Shown: positions 32,877-43,285 of the stretch, piece after piece
Layout: every line of letters begins with the position of its first letter
Numbering within the stretch: position 1 is the first letter of the stretch
Source: Rhynchopus euleeides
Lineage: Eukaryota; Euglenozoa; Diplonemea; Diplonemida; Diplonemidae
Reading direction: 5' to 3'
Assembly: GCA_963210315.1 (NCBI GenBank)
Contig: OY723295.1
Span: 474,501 to 538,500 of the forward strand
Length of the DNA: 64,000 nucleotides
Position numbers and translations under genes: made by a program
The notes under the pieces: model-generated
Told to the model about the DNA's origin: nothing
Databases searched by the model: none
The model's input: the letters and a program-made list of their open reading frames with translations, nothing else

Positions 32877-33061
32877 GCCGGACATGTCCGGGGGGGGGGG
32901 GGGTCAAAATTGGATTTCCCGAATTTCCGGGTCCGGACATGTCCGCCCGGACATCCGGACACCAGAAAATGTCCGCCCGGACATGTCCGCCCTGTCCGGG
33001 GCGGACATTTCTGGATGTCCGGATGTCCGCCCGGACATGTCCGGGCGGGAAATTCGGGAAA
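32877..33061. repeat. Palindrome cluster built on CGGACATGTCCG
   Basis: Repeated CGGACATGTCCG and CGGACATCCGGAC words form a large imperfect inverted repeat centred near 32995, with arms from about 32917 and to 33061. G runs (32889-32902, 33066-33086) lie on both sides, each followed by GTCAAAATTGGA. Confidence 0.8.
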
Positions 33062-33199
33062 TGTCCGGGGGGGGGGGGGGGGGGGGTCAAAATTGGACCC
33101 GGACATCCGGACACCCGGATTTCCGGTCCGGATATGTCCGCCCTGTCCGCCCTGAAATCGCCTAAGGGGCCGGGGGAAATCCAGGAAATTCGGGAAATC

Positions 33200-35724
33200 C
33201 AGGAATATGAAGAATCCTCCTATGGTTTTTATAGGGAGGGAATTTTTTTTCTCCTTGCAGTGTTTTTTCCAGGATTCCGGAAATCGGGATTCGGGGGGGT
33301 ACATTTTTTAAGGTGTATGGTGTGTCCGGAAAAGGGCTTCATTTGCAGTATTCTGGCAGTAATCTGACGTTGTGCGGCTTTCTGTGCCAGCTCTGTGACA
33401 GTTATCCCGTCGCCGACACCGAAAACCGCAATGAGACGTCTTCCCGTGGGCTTTGTATGTCGATACAGCGGTCAGATTTGGGACCGTCTCAACGAACTGA
33501 TGGCACGATACCGGTCGAGGTCAGTTGGAGGGGTTGGTCGTCACAGGTGAACGTTGCTGGCTTGGTTGTGTCTTACTGGGCACGAAGGGGTCAGCAATTG
33601 CCGAAGAAAAGTGGCTGGCGCTAGCCCCACACCCCTCCCGTCGTCCTCCCTGCGGTCCTTGAAGCCATTGCACTTCGGGTAGCGTGTCTGGAGGTGCTTG
33701 TGCAACAGTGCCTCTGAGATCCGGCCCGTGCATGCACGCCTGTCCCTGCATTCACTCTCTGCCCACGTGTGTGTGGCATTGTAGTGTAGCTGAGGCTTGC
33801 ACTGAACAGCTCGGCCATCTGATACAGCCAGGCGGACGGGGTAAAGAAGGGGTTGCCTTCGGTGGCTGGGCATATGTCTACTCGACAGGCACACAGCACA
33901 GGGGGGGTCTGGGGGGCGGAGCCCCCCAGCCGCCGGAGGCCACGGTAGTGAACATCTGTTCCCCAATGGATAGATTCTGTGTGAGATGGCTGCGTCTTCC
34001 TGAGGCTACCTGATGTGACTTCACCAGACTGGCAGACATACGCCACAGGGGGTCCCCTTCAGACAGGGACCCTCAGGCTGGATGTAGTCGGCCACCCTCC
34101 CGACCCACACCCGGGCCCACCACCCACACCTTTTCCGCCAGAAAGTGTCGTTACTTGAAAGAGCTGGGCTCCCCGAAGCCATAGTATATTTTTTCGTCGG
34201 CCTACGTGCCAAAAAGTGCCCCTTACTCAGTACAGAACAAGTTTAAAAAATGTACCCCCCCGGGGGGGTACATTTGGGGTCTGGCCCCGCCGGGGGGGTA
34301 CTTTGTACCCCCCCGTCCGGCATGGAAAAAACACTGCCTTGGGTTTTTTAGGTGGGATTTTTTCCCAACAGGTTTTCTGGGTGAAGTTTTTCGGGGGCAG
34401 GTGGTATTCTAGTGGGGGATGAGGATGAATCCTCCGGACACCCGCCCCTTTTTCGGTTGTTCCAGCCAAAACCCGGCGTTGTTCCCCAGTCAAGAGCCAG
34501 GCGTTTACTACCGTGGCCTCCGGCGGCTGGGGGGCTCCGCCCCCCAGACCCCCCTGTACCACTAGGCTGGAGCGTGTGCCTGTCTTGTAGCCAAGTCCTT
34601 TGGGTTCACATCAGCGAATGGGACCCAGACCACTCTCAGTAGCCTCAGGAGGACGCAGCCAACAATCCCTGCAGGGAACAGATACTCACTACCGTGGCCT
34701 CCGGCGGCTGGGGGGCTCCGCCCCCCAGACCCCCCCGTATGTCGAGCAACCAAATCCTTGAGATTGTGCCACTGGGCATAGGAAGGGGTCGTTACAATAA
34801 TGCCCCGAAAACCCATTTTTGGCACCCCTTGCCTGGCATGTTGCTGTTGTGTTGCCACTATCTCTCATCACACAGGGCGTCCAATACCCACACACCACAC
34901 TCACACTCACACGCGACAGGGGGGGTCTGGGGGGCGGAGCCCCCCAGACCCGCCGGAGGCCACGGTAGTGAACATCCGTCCCGTCGAGGCTACAGATTTT
35001 GGGCGTTTTCGCATTCCTGGGGTTGCTGTACGGCTGGTGGGCCTGGGTTCCACAAGGGGGGTCTGGGGGGCGGAGCCCCGCAGCCGCCGGAGGCCACGGT
35101 AGTGAACATCTGTTCTTTGCAGCCACCCTCTGCAGGTCTTGTCCTGCCAATCTGTAACTGCTTGGTGGGGCTCACAGAGCAGGCCCTCCCATTTTTTTCC
35201 TGGGTCTGATGTTTTTTTCCTCCAGGACCTCTCCCCAGACCCCCTGAAAAATTCCCACCAAAAACCCCCGTGGCGAAAAAACTTTTTTCGCCGGACGATT
35301 TTTCCAGAGATTTTTTTTTTTTGCGAAATTTTATTTTTTCGCCACGGGGGAAAATCACTGCCCCACGCACAAAAAAAACAAACAAAATGGAAAAGGGGTA
35401 TCAAAAAAAATTGAGGTGCCGTACGACACAGCCATATGTACAAAGGGCGAGGGAGTTCCTTTGGCATCTTCTTCAGTTTGAAGCCTGGGTTGGGTATGGT
35501 GTGCAGATGACGCTGCTGCAAAGCAGGGGCGGGGGACGGAGGGGGTAAAACAGGGGAGGGAAGAGGTAAGGGGGAGGTGCAGCTTGTGGCTGCAGTGTTG
35601 CAGAGTCGGGAAGGGGGGAAGAGGGGAGGGGGGGGATGCCCCAGGGGCAGAGATAAGGCCCACCCACACCCACACGCCCTCACTCACACCTCCCCTCCCC
35701 CCCCCCCCCCAGCCCCCTTTCAAT
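33200..35724. other. Repeat-rich region without a supported gene
   Basis: A minus-strand stretch at about 33610-33840 reads protein-like (CKPQLHYNATHTW..., CRDRRACTGRISEALLHKHL) and could be a zinc-finger gene remnant, but start and end are missing. A C/G-run palindrome (TACCCCCC/GGGGGGTA) sits at 34250-34315. A hairpin with arms CCCCCGTGGCGAAAAAA lies at about 35267-35350. GC-hairpin units are listed separately. Confidence 0.4.
33898..35120. repeat. Five copies of a GC-rich hairpin unit
   Basis: Copies at about 33901 (minus), 34510 and 34690 (plus), 34918 and 35055 (minus). The core starts ACTACCGTGGCCTCCGGCGG and contains the hairpin TGGGGGGCTCCGCCCCCCA; it is usually preceded by GAACAGATGTTC. 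Flanks such as AGCCAAGTCCTT and GTAGCCTCAGGAGGACGCAG are also shared, giving units of about 140-180 bp in tandem pairs. The same unit occurs twice inside each MITE copy and twice at 59.2-59.45 kb. Confidence 0.85.
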
Positions 35725-38487
35725 CTAGAACTCACCGCTAGAGCACACCGTGGCCACTGGGATGTCCCCAAAGTCGAGGCTCTCTCCAGACTGCACCCAT
35801 GCCCCACCACAGCCAGACTCTACGGTGGCCTTCCCCTCGCCAGCGTCGATCCCCACCCCAGCCGCATTGGTCACACCCACTGGGGCCTCAGGCACGACCC
35901 CGCCGTCCATACTGACGCTGTCGAACACACTGCCTTGCACGGAACCCAGCTCCTCGCCCCATCCACCACTCAGCACTGCGGACTGCACAAACTGGCCCTC
36001 ATCGAGGCAGACGCTTTCAGGGTTCGCACAGGCGTGTGGAATTTCCACCGCTGGCTCTGGAGGGGGCATGTCTTGCAGGCCTGCGTCGGGGTGTGCTTCA
36101 TCCCCGCCATCCCCACCCCCGCTGGCGTTGCTGCGCAGCTCGAAGCCACCATCGTCGCATGTGTGCATGGCGTAGCCGGAGGTGTGGGAGCCGCTCCCCG
36201 ATGCCCTGCGGCGGATCGCCTCCGCTGAGACCAGGAGAACAAGCGCCGCGAGCAGAAGCACCACCACGCCAAACTGGGTTACCACATCCTGCTGGGGTTC
36301 AGCAGGCCCGGGCTGCCCTGGGGCAGCCGTTGCTTCCGGGGGAGGCGATTCCGGGGGGAGCTCGGAGAATGTCACATTCCGCCGCATGCAGAGGTGTGCA
36401 AACCGCAGCCTCTCACACCACTTCTCCATGAAGGGGTAGATCAGGCCGTGGTCGGTGTGTCCCATTATGCCACACCCTGGCTTGAAGAAGGTGCGGAATC
36501 CGGGGAGGATGTGCCTCGGGTCTACACCGCTGCCCCACGGCATGTCAAACTCGGGGCTCCAAACCGGGGCTCCCACCGGTTTGGAGCGGACCCCGACATA
36601 CGCGGCATAGGCATCGAGGCGGAATGTATCCCCTCCCCCGTGCACCCCCATCACATATCCCCCTGCGAGGGATCTCTGCACCAGATGGAGGTCAGAGCCT
36701 TCGACCTCCTGTGGGAAGATTGCCTGGAAACCTCCCTCCCTTTGGCATATAGACTTATTCGATGCGATTCCCCTCTCACGGGATAGCTTCACGCAGGTGC
36801 AGGCCCGCTGCAGGCGGCGCTGCCCGCCCTCCCCGTCCCCCGCCTTGACAACCACCTCCGAGGTCCCGAGGTACATCCAGACGTCCTCCCCGCCGCTGCT
36901 GCCGCAGCAGGCTTCGCCTTCATCCTTCAGGGTGTGCATCGGAGGCAGCCACGGCAGATACACGTCACCGCTCCCGACGTTGCCCGTCTCACCCGCCACA
37001 CGCGGAGGGGCGGGGAGGACGGTGGGTGTTGGAGTTGCCTCAACCTGACTCCCCTCAGGGGGTTCCTGCCGGATGGCATCAACCGTGGCTGTCAGGACCT
37101 CAGAGGTGCCGTGGAGCTTGAATTGGATGACGACAGATGCATCGCGGAATGCCGCAGACCCGTTGAGGTAGAAGCTTGCGGCGGCGAAGGCATCAGGAGG
37201 CCCGCCTGCCTGGCTGGGGACACGGCTCGACGTTCTGAGTATCTCGCTGCAGTCCGACTCCGAATGGTTTGCGAAAAACGGGCTCGCCACCGGGGAGAAG
37301 GCATGAACATGCCCTACACTGGGGTACTCCTCCACTCCCCAGGGCACAACATAGACATGGGCAAACGCACCCAGGAGTGGGGCCAGCAGCAGAGGGGATG
37401 CCTCCTGGACATCGCTAGCGCTGTACACACGGAGGGTGCCCACTGTGGCACCCTGGGGGAACCTCCCAACCCGCTTCCCCGCGGGGATGTAGCGGGGGTC
37501 ATCTAGAGGCCACCCTCCATCGGCGTCGATGCTGGTGTAGGTGCAGTGGCGGACCGGCTCCAGTTGGACAACCGCACGGTATTTCGGGGTCTCCAAGCTC
37601 CGCTTGAAAACGGAGCAGTTGGAGGGCGGGATATCGGGGCCTGTGGCGCAGCCCTCCCCGAGGATGGAGACAGCTTTGTACATCGCGTAGCGCTGCTTCG
37701 GGATCCCGGGGCTGCCTCCTTCAAATCGGATGAGCTTTTCGACAGTCTGGCGGGCCCATGGGGTAAACTCTTCGGCATCACGTGGCGCAAGCTTCTTCAT
37801 GGGCTTCCCGGGGCTGGGTTTCGGGATGACGGGGAACATCGGATTCTCCGGGAAGTAGACACGCGTCGAAAACCCGCCGTGGAGGACTGCTTCCGCATAG
37901 CGGTACCACAGCACAGCCTCTGCCGTGGCGTTCCCAGACAGCAACAGCTTGAGATCGGCCGTTGCGACCGTGCCGACTGTGGAGGCAACCGGGACAATGT
38001 CCCCGGCACATCTCCTAAACTCCTGCAGCTCGGCCCCTGTGAGTTTGGCGTTCATATTTTCGTCGAACAGGCTGACCAGGAAGGACGCCAGAAGCTTTGT
38101 CGTCGGGGTGAGGGTGAAGTCATACGAAAGATAATACCATCCTGCAGGAGGCGTCTCCGTAAGCACGATGCGGACAGCCAGTGCCTCTGTTGTGTTTGAT
38201 GAAAGTGCCGCAGCGTCCGGCCCCCATTCGGGGTGAGTGTGTATGATGAAGTTGAGGTCTTCGGAAATCAACGCGAAGTGCAGCTTGCTGTCGTGGATCT
38301 CGAGAAGCTCCGAAGCGGCCAGCTCCAGGTCCTCCGGGTCCATCACGCCGTGCTCGATCTCGACATTCCCTGTCTCCGCCGAAACCTGCCAGTCACGCTC
38401 GACCCAATAGATTGTGTTAATGTGCGCCCCCGCCACGCCACAGCAGATCAACACACCCCATATGACCGGCAATGCTCTCCACAACAT
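35725..38487 (-). CDS. Large single-pass membrane protein with His-rich ectodomain motifs
   Basis: 920 residues, ATG at 38487. Residues 1-21 are a clear signal peptide. The long lumenal or extracellular part has many Cys and N-glycosylation sites. It holds two histidine-containing segments, EDLNFIIHTHPEWG (about 75-88) and FAHVYVVPWG...GHVHAF (about 375-400), similar in style to small bacterial beta-sandwich domains thought to bind metal. An EF-hand-like FDENMNAKLTGAEL lies near 140-153. One TM helix (FGVVVLLLAALVLLVSAEAI, about 735-755) precedes a disordered tail of about 165 residues. The frame ends GEF-TAG; the GGTGAGT there could also be a splice donor leading to a further exon after CTTTGCAG near 35520. 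Function not known. Confidence 0.75.
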   Translation of the reverse strand: MLWRALPVIWGVLICCGVAGAHINTIYWVERDWQVSAETGNVEIEHGVMDPEDLELAASELLEIHDSKLHFALISEDLNFIIHTHPEWGPDAAALSSNTTEALAVRIVLTETPPAGWYYLSYDFTLTPTTKLLASFLVSLFDENMNAKLTGAELQEFRRCAGDIVPVASTVGTVATADLKLLLSGNATAEAVLWYRYAEAVLHGGFSTRVYFPENPMFPVIPKPSPGKPMKKLAPRDAEEFTPWARQTVEKLIRFEGGSPGIPKQRYAMYKAVSILGEGCATGPDIPPSNCSVFKRSLETPKYRAVVQLEPVRHCTYTSIDADGGWPLDDPRYIPAGKRVGRFPQGATVGTLRVYSASDVQEASPLLLAPLLGAFAHVYVVPWGVEEYPSVGHVHAFSPVASPFFANHSESDCSEILRTSSRVPSQAGGPPDAFAAASFYLNGSAAFRDASVVIQFKLHGTSEVLTATVDAIRQEPPEGSQVEATPTPTVLPAPPRVAGETGNVGSGDVYLPWLPPMHTLKDEGEACCGSSGGEDVWMYLGTSEVVVKAGDGEGGQRRLQRACTCVKLSRERGIASNKSICQREGGFQAIFPQEVEGSDLHLVQRSLAGGYVMGVHGGGDTFRLDAYAAYVGVRSKPVGAPVWSPEFDMPWGSGVDPRHILPGFRTFFKPGCGIMGHTDHGLIYPFMEKWCERLRFAHLCMRRNVTFSELPPESPPPEATAAPGQPGPAEPQQDVVTQFGVVVLLLAALVLLVSAEAIRRRASGSGSHTSGYAMHTCDDGGFELRSNASGGGDGGDEAHPDAGLQDMPPPEPAVEIPHACANPESVCLDEGQFVQSAVLSGGWGEELGSVQGSVFDSVSMDGGVVPEAPVGVTNAAGVGIDAGEGKATVESGCGGAWVQSGESLDFGDIPVATVCSSGEF

Positions 38488-39319
38488 CTTCTTCCTCCCT
38501 GAAGAACGAGCAAGCCCCCCCCCCCCTCAACAAACGTATCACACAATGATTCTAAATACGATATCTACCCAGAGAGGCGGGACGGATGAATGGTGGGGAT
38601 GGGGGACTCAGCCGTTGCTGTGGGTTTGTATGTGCGGTGTGTCTGCCCTTGCACACACCACCTCTTGGTGACGAGGCGGTGGCAGGGTTTTGCTCTGTGG
38701 GCGTGGGTGGGAGAGAGGGAGGGGGTGGTTTCTGGTGACCGATTTGGTTGGATGTGTGAAGAAGGCAGGGCTTCCCTGGCAGCACAGCACACTCTAGCGG
38801 ATAAACGTCTTATACGTATATCACAAACCTGGGTGGGGGTGTGTTCTGCTGGTCATTCGCTGGGGGCATTGTGATGTGGCAGAGCGTCAGGTGGCGTCTG
38901 GCTTCCCTGCCCCCCTACGCTCACGCGGTCAATACATTTCCAGCCAGAGTAGAATCCCGTCAGGAATACCTGCTTCCACAGACCGACATCGTCGGTGTGC
39001 TTCTGCAGTGACATCGCAAGGCGGGGGGGTCCAATCTGTTGGACAACATCCGAGCCGATATTTCGGCAGCCCCACCGAAGGGGCACACAAAGCTATTCAA
39101 AGAAAGAACCGCGAAGCGGTGTGGGAAAAGCAGCACACAGACATGCCAGAGGGGCTGCAGAGGCTGCAGGTCAGGCGTCCCCAAGCACAAAGCGACGCAC
39201 TCCCCTTCGTGCGACTTCGGATAGGCACTGTCTACTGCGGCAAGGGGTGTCGAGAAGGGAACTGTTCTCATGCACTTGTTGTGCAAAACCTGGTCACAAG
39301 GGTAACCCAGGCAATACCA
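38488..39319. other. Intergenic region and left edge of the tandem array
   Basis: No gene. From about 38825 the sequence matches the junctions at 45204 and 51541, so the array's first unit starts here. The part 38990-39319 is strongly conserved among the three units and is probably the 3' UTR of the membrane-protein gene. Confidence 0.5.
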
Positions 39320-42151
39320 TCACAGACCAAGGCGTTGCGACAGGCAGCGCACCTTGTGTGCAGCCCACGGACGTGCATACCAGGACTCCTCGAAAAATTG
39401 GCACACTCCAATGAGGAGAAGGAATGCACAGTCAACCCATGTCATCCAGTTCCGTGCAGCAGAGAGCACGGTGTCTCCCGCAACTACTAGAACTGCCGTA
39501 AATGCGAAGAACCACAAAATGAACGAGAGGTCGGACATCAGGAGGTTCCACGCAGGCACCAGGCTGCTGCGCAGAGACACACCGTCCGCCAGCAGCATTT
39601 GTGAGAGCTGAGTCCGGTCGGTAAACGGCAGGCGCTGTACCTGCTTCAGGGAACGCGGCGTGCTGTGCCAGCCCAGGTCCGACAGCATCTGCCACAGTGC
39701 CACAGGGTCCCCCCCATGGTACCGTTCCCAGACGGTGCTCGGTGGGTCCCGTTCGACGACTTGGATGAATGCAGAGTCGTCAAAAGCGTCGCACTCCATG
39801 AACCTGTCCAGATTCCGCGCGATGAACTGGTAGCTGCGGGACTCTGCGAGGCACTCCCGCTGCATGTCATCCTTCTGCACCTCTGACAGCAGGCGGGACA
39901 GCACACCAGGCCTGTCCAGCACACCCGACAGCAAGACAACAGCCTGCCCTTCGTCACGTCTGACCAAAGCTCTGACGAGCACCGCCGCCGGTTCGGCGTC
40001 TGCACGGAGGAGGATGTCCCGCAGCTCGCTAACCGGTGCGCACGGCAGCTCGCCGAGGTAACGCACCAGCTCAGGGTGGGGTTTGGAGCCGAGCAGCGGC
40101 CGCATCTGCAGGCGTGTGCTAATGGCGACTGTGGAGCCCGCCTCCAGCCCCACCTGAGACAGCGGGGTGTCGTTGTCGTCTGTGATGGTGTCCCCGAGCA
40201 CGGCCAGACGAATGGTTGCCTCGGCAGGGCGCAGTTTGAGGGTGTGTGCTGCGAGCAGGCGCAGCGTGCCCACAGTGGCGTCGACAGGAACGTGCACCCG
40301 CACCACCTCTCCCCCAGGCAGGGACAGGTCGAGTGCCATGCCCTCGTCTGTGCCACAGGATGCAGCGGCCTGTGGGTCTGTCTCGAGGGCGGCTGCGACG
40401 GTGTGCCACATCGCAGCGGTGCACCTGTGCCTGTGGGGTGCTGCAGGGGTGGGCAGCCCCACCACCACACGCTGCCCCTCCTGCACCTGCAGGTCACGCA
40501 GGGTTGTCCCGTTGCCACCATCGAGGCTCAGCGTCACCGCGCTGGTGCCTGCCGCGTGCATGGCACGCATTCGCAGCTCGCCCAAAGTGGTGTCGCCTGT
40601 CACAGACACAGGCACCACCACTGGCAGCCGCAGCCGCAGCGTGATGCAGTCTCCCAGCAGGGCGGTGGGTGCGGCACATGTCTGGGGGACGCCCGGCAGG
40701 CCGTCTGAGCGACGCAGACAGTGCACCAGCAGGTGTACGTCGCGGAGCAGCGCATAAGACGGCACACGCACGTCGATGGTGCTCCCGTCGAACAGCCCCA
40801 GCTCGCGCAGTGTGGCGGTGCTGTCGGCGGCAGTGCCCAAGACTGCAGCATCTGACGACAGGTCGACGTCGTAGGCCCCTGCCTCCACAGCTGCACGGAG
40901 GCGCAGCGTGGCGAGCACCGTGTCGGGTGGCACAGCCACGAAGCGGGTCTGCGGCACCACCAGTGCGATGCGGAAGCTGCCAGCACAGTCTGCGTCTTGC
41001 AGCACCTCCGGCAGCACAGCAGGTGGGCTGTCAGGCACGACCGGGCAGCTGTCGTAGCCACTGGTGTCGTCCACATCATCTGCCGCCACTGCCTCCTCCC
41101 ACCGGCGCTGGACTGCTGCCGTCTTGGCTGCATACTCTGAGTCCTCGCGCTTGAAGGGCACAAACGCCCTGTACTTTGGGACAGTCACCGACGTCAGCAG
41201 CACCGCAGGAAATCCCAGAGTGAACAGAGAGAAGGGTGCCAAGGAGGGCATGATCCAGTCCGCGCGGGTGAAAGCTTGAACGAAGGACACGTCGAACACC
41301 CCCATCGCGAGCAGGGCAGGGAACACCTCCCAGCCGGCCACAGTTAGCGTGCTGTAGCACCCTGACGGATAGCCGGGCAATCCAACGAACAAAGAAGGTA
41401 CATATGAGGATAGAAACAGTGCCGTGCTGATGATAATACCAAAGAGGTATGTCGTCTGACAGACCATGTGAAAGCTACTCAAGAAGAGGGTCACAAGGGT
41501 GCCGAAGCAGCAGCCTGCGGCAAGGGCCTTCCTGGCAGTGCTGTGGCAGCAGAGCTGGGCAGCGCTGAAGAGAAACTCGGCACGCACCGCAAGCCAGACC
41601 GAGGGGGGGATGCTGCAAGCCACAGACCAGCCATAGAGGCCGACGGCGCCGCTCTCCAGGGTCGGTGTCGCCGTGGTGAGGAGCACGGCACAGACGACCC
41701 CCATCACAGCCTGCACGACATACAGCAGGCGCCACACAACGCTGTCCAGCCAGACACCGGCAAGGGCGCAGCCGACCAACACAGGCCGCACTGCCGCTGC
41801 CACAGGGTAGGCGAAGGTCAGAGTGGCCTGCACCACAGCGAGAGCGGCCTCTGTCTGCTCAACACCCTGCACCTCAGGGCACAGCCGAGTCCTGCCGTCG
41901 GCAGTGGTGGTGCTGTCCCCAACCCACGTGCACCGCAGCCTGCCCGCGTCGTGCCAGTCTGCCTCTTGCGATGCAGCGGCGCAGATGACCACAGCCTCTG
42001 CCCGCGGGTGCCACAACGTGTAGCAAGGTGCCCCGTAGGACAGCAGGACGAGCGGCGTCCCGATGAACAGCAGCAGTGCAAGAGTCGGGTACCCGCCACC
42101 CAGCGACACCCATGCCATGCGCTGCAGCTCGCAGCCCTTGGGGAAGGCCAT
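39320..42151 (-). CDS. Multipass membrane protein with three ubiquitin-like domains, copy 1
   Basis: 943 residues from the ATG at 42151 (MAFPKGCELQ); the frame is open further upstream but without ATG. The N-terminal third has several hydrophobic helices (about 20-40, 102-135, 140-162, 195-225, 235-258, 275-295, 303-325). A linker (330-390) leads to three ubiquitin-like beta-grasp repeats: about 392-463, 503-566 and 605-678. Each has the pattern strand, VPxDTxxxTLRxxA, helix, then a final GLxxGSTxxV strand. A soluble part follows, then two or three more hydrophobic segments (about 850-880, 900-925). I know no family with this order. Membrane-anchored Ubl scaffolding is the simplest inference. 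Confidence 0.8.
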   Translation of the reverse strand: MAFPKGCELQRMAWVSLGGGYPTLALLLFIGTPLVLLSYGAPCYTLWHPRAEAVVICAAASQEADWHDAGRLRCTWVGDSTTTADGRTRLCPEVQGVEQTEAALAVVQATLTFAYPVAAAVRPVLVGCALAGVWLDSVVWRLLYVVQAVMGVVCAVLLTTATPTLESGAVGLYGWSVACSIPPSVWLAVRAEFLFSAAQLCCHSTARKALAAGCCFGTLVTLFLSSFHMVCQTTYLFGIIISTALFLSSYVPSLFVGLPGYPSGCYSTLTVAGWEVFPALLAMGVFDVSFVQAFTRADWIMPSLAPFSLFTLGFPAVLLTSVTVPKYRAFVPFKREDSEYAAKTAAVQRRWEEAVAADDVDDTSGYDSCPVVPDSPPAVLPEVLQDADCAGSFRIALVVPQTRFVAVPPDTVLATLRLRAAVEAGAYDVDLSSDAAVLGTAADSTATLRELGLFDGSTIDVRVPSYALLRDVHLLVHCLRRSDGLPGVPQTCAAPTALLGDCITLRLRLPVVVPVSVTGDTTLGELRMRAMHAAGTSAVTLSLDGGNGTTLRDLQVQEGQRVVVGLPTPAAPHRHRCTAAMWHTVAAALETDPQAAASCGTDEGMALDLSLPGGEVVRVHVPVDATVGTLRLLAAHTLKLRPAEATIRLAVLGDTITDDNDTPLSQVGLEAGSTVAISTRLQMRPLLGSKPHPELVRYLGELPCAPVSELRDILLRADAEPAAVLVRALVRRDEGQAVVLLSGVLDRPGVLSRLLSEVQKDDMQRECLAESRSYQFIARNLDRFMECDAFDDSAFIQVVERDPPSTVWERYHGGDPVALWQMLSDLGWHSTPRSLKQVQRLPFTDRTQLSQMLLADGVSLRSSLVPAWNLLMSDLSFILWFFAFTAVLVVAGDTVLSAARNWMTWVDCAFLLLIGVCQFFEESWYARPWAAHKVRCLSQRLGL

Positions 42152-43285
42152 GGCCAGAAGGGGCAGATGGGGCGTGTGTGTGTGTGTGTCTGAGGGAGGG
42201 GTGGATGCAAGAATCTTCTGTGCCAAGACAGTTCGGTGTGGTGCTCGTCTGTGGGGTTGTGATGGTGGCTTCTGGAAACACCCTTTCAAGGGCCACCCTG
42301 TGACGCACCAGAATGGGGTGCATTTGGACCAACATCATCTTGCTCTCTGAAGAACAAACAGCCCCCCTTCAACAATCGTATCACACAACATTTCTGAAGA
42401 ATGTGCGTGGTGTGTCTGCCCTTGCACACACCTGGGAGTGGGAGGGAGGCAGGGAGACAGGTTGGGGTGGTTTAGTGACTGATTTGGTTGCGGCAGGAGC
42501 GGATGTGTGAAAAAGGCAGGGCTTCCCTGGCAGCACAGCACATTCCAGCGGGTTCGCTCAGCCCCATTCGATCTGGCATGCTCACATGCGTGGGGGGGCA
42601 GCGCAGGGGGGAAGGAGTGTGACCTGACTCGGTGTCGACCCACACTGTTGAGACCAACGACATCACCTCGAAAGCTGGATCGGCACCCGATTCGCCCTAT
42701 CTTTTTAGTCGAAAAAGCCTGTCCTTGTTCGACGAAGGTGATACGAAAAAGTGGCACTTTTTTTACTTCTTCGCCTGTGTATATGGTCTGGTTTCTTCAA
42801 CCGCGACACGCGAAGGCTTCTTTCAAACAGAATGCCATGATTTTGGCCTCGCGGTCCGAAGTACATTCCGGAGCATGCGTGGATGGTTCCACACACCCAA
42901 CAGAACTTGTGTGCGATCAAACCTCGCCTCAAGAGCGAACAAGCGACATGCAGAGGAATTGATGCCATTTCAACTGAAAATGTACATTCTCTACAAAACC
43001 CGTGTGCGCAAAACAGTGCATGTGGTGTCAGACCCATCCCTTGAAAGAACGGGGAAAGGACTCTGAAGTCCCACCAGACACCACCACCCACCACGTGCCA
43101 AATGTTCCGGACCTGAGGTCGCGACACACACCCACACACACACACTCCTCAATCTTTTTAGTTTAGTGTAGGACGCATCGAGCAAATGCTGTCTCCACTG
43201 TACACACACACACACAGGCACCATCACAACGCCATCCCACTGCAACCTCTTCACCCCTCCTACCACATCGGCTGATCTCCGGGGT
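42152..43285. other. Spacer between the two genes of unit 1
   Basis: Closely matched by 48588-49673 in unit 2. It contains no frame that is conserved as protein; short CA repeats near 43130 and 43200. Probably UTRs and processing signals. Confidence 0.5.

Noticed and set aside
33541..33966. Cys/His-containing minus-strand frame (CRDRRACTG...HKHL)
   Set aside because: Suggestive of a zinc finger but no start, no complete finger pattern and repeats on both sides; noted only as a possible remnant.
40076..40708. Plus-strand frames repeated in each array unit
   Set aside because: They repeat only because the underlying minus-strand gene repeats; codon bias of the minus frame keeps them open.
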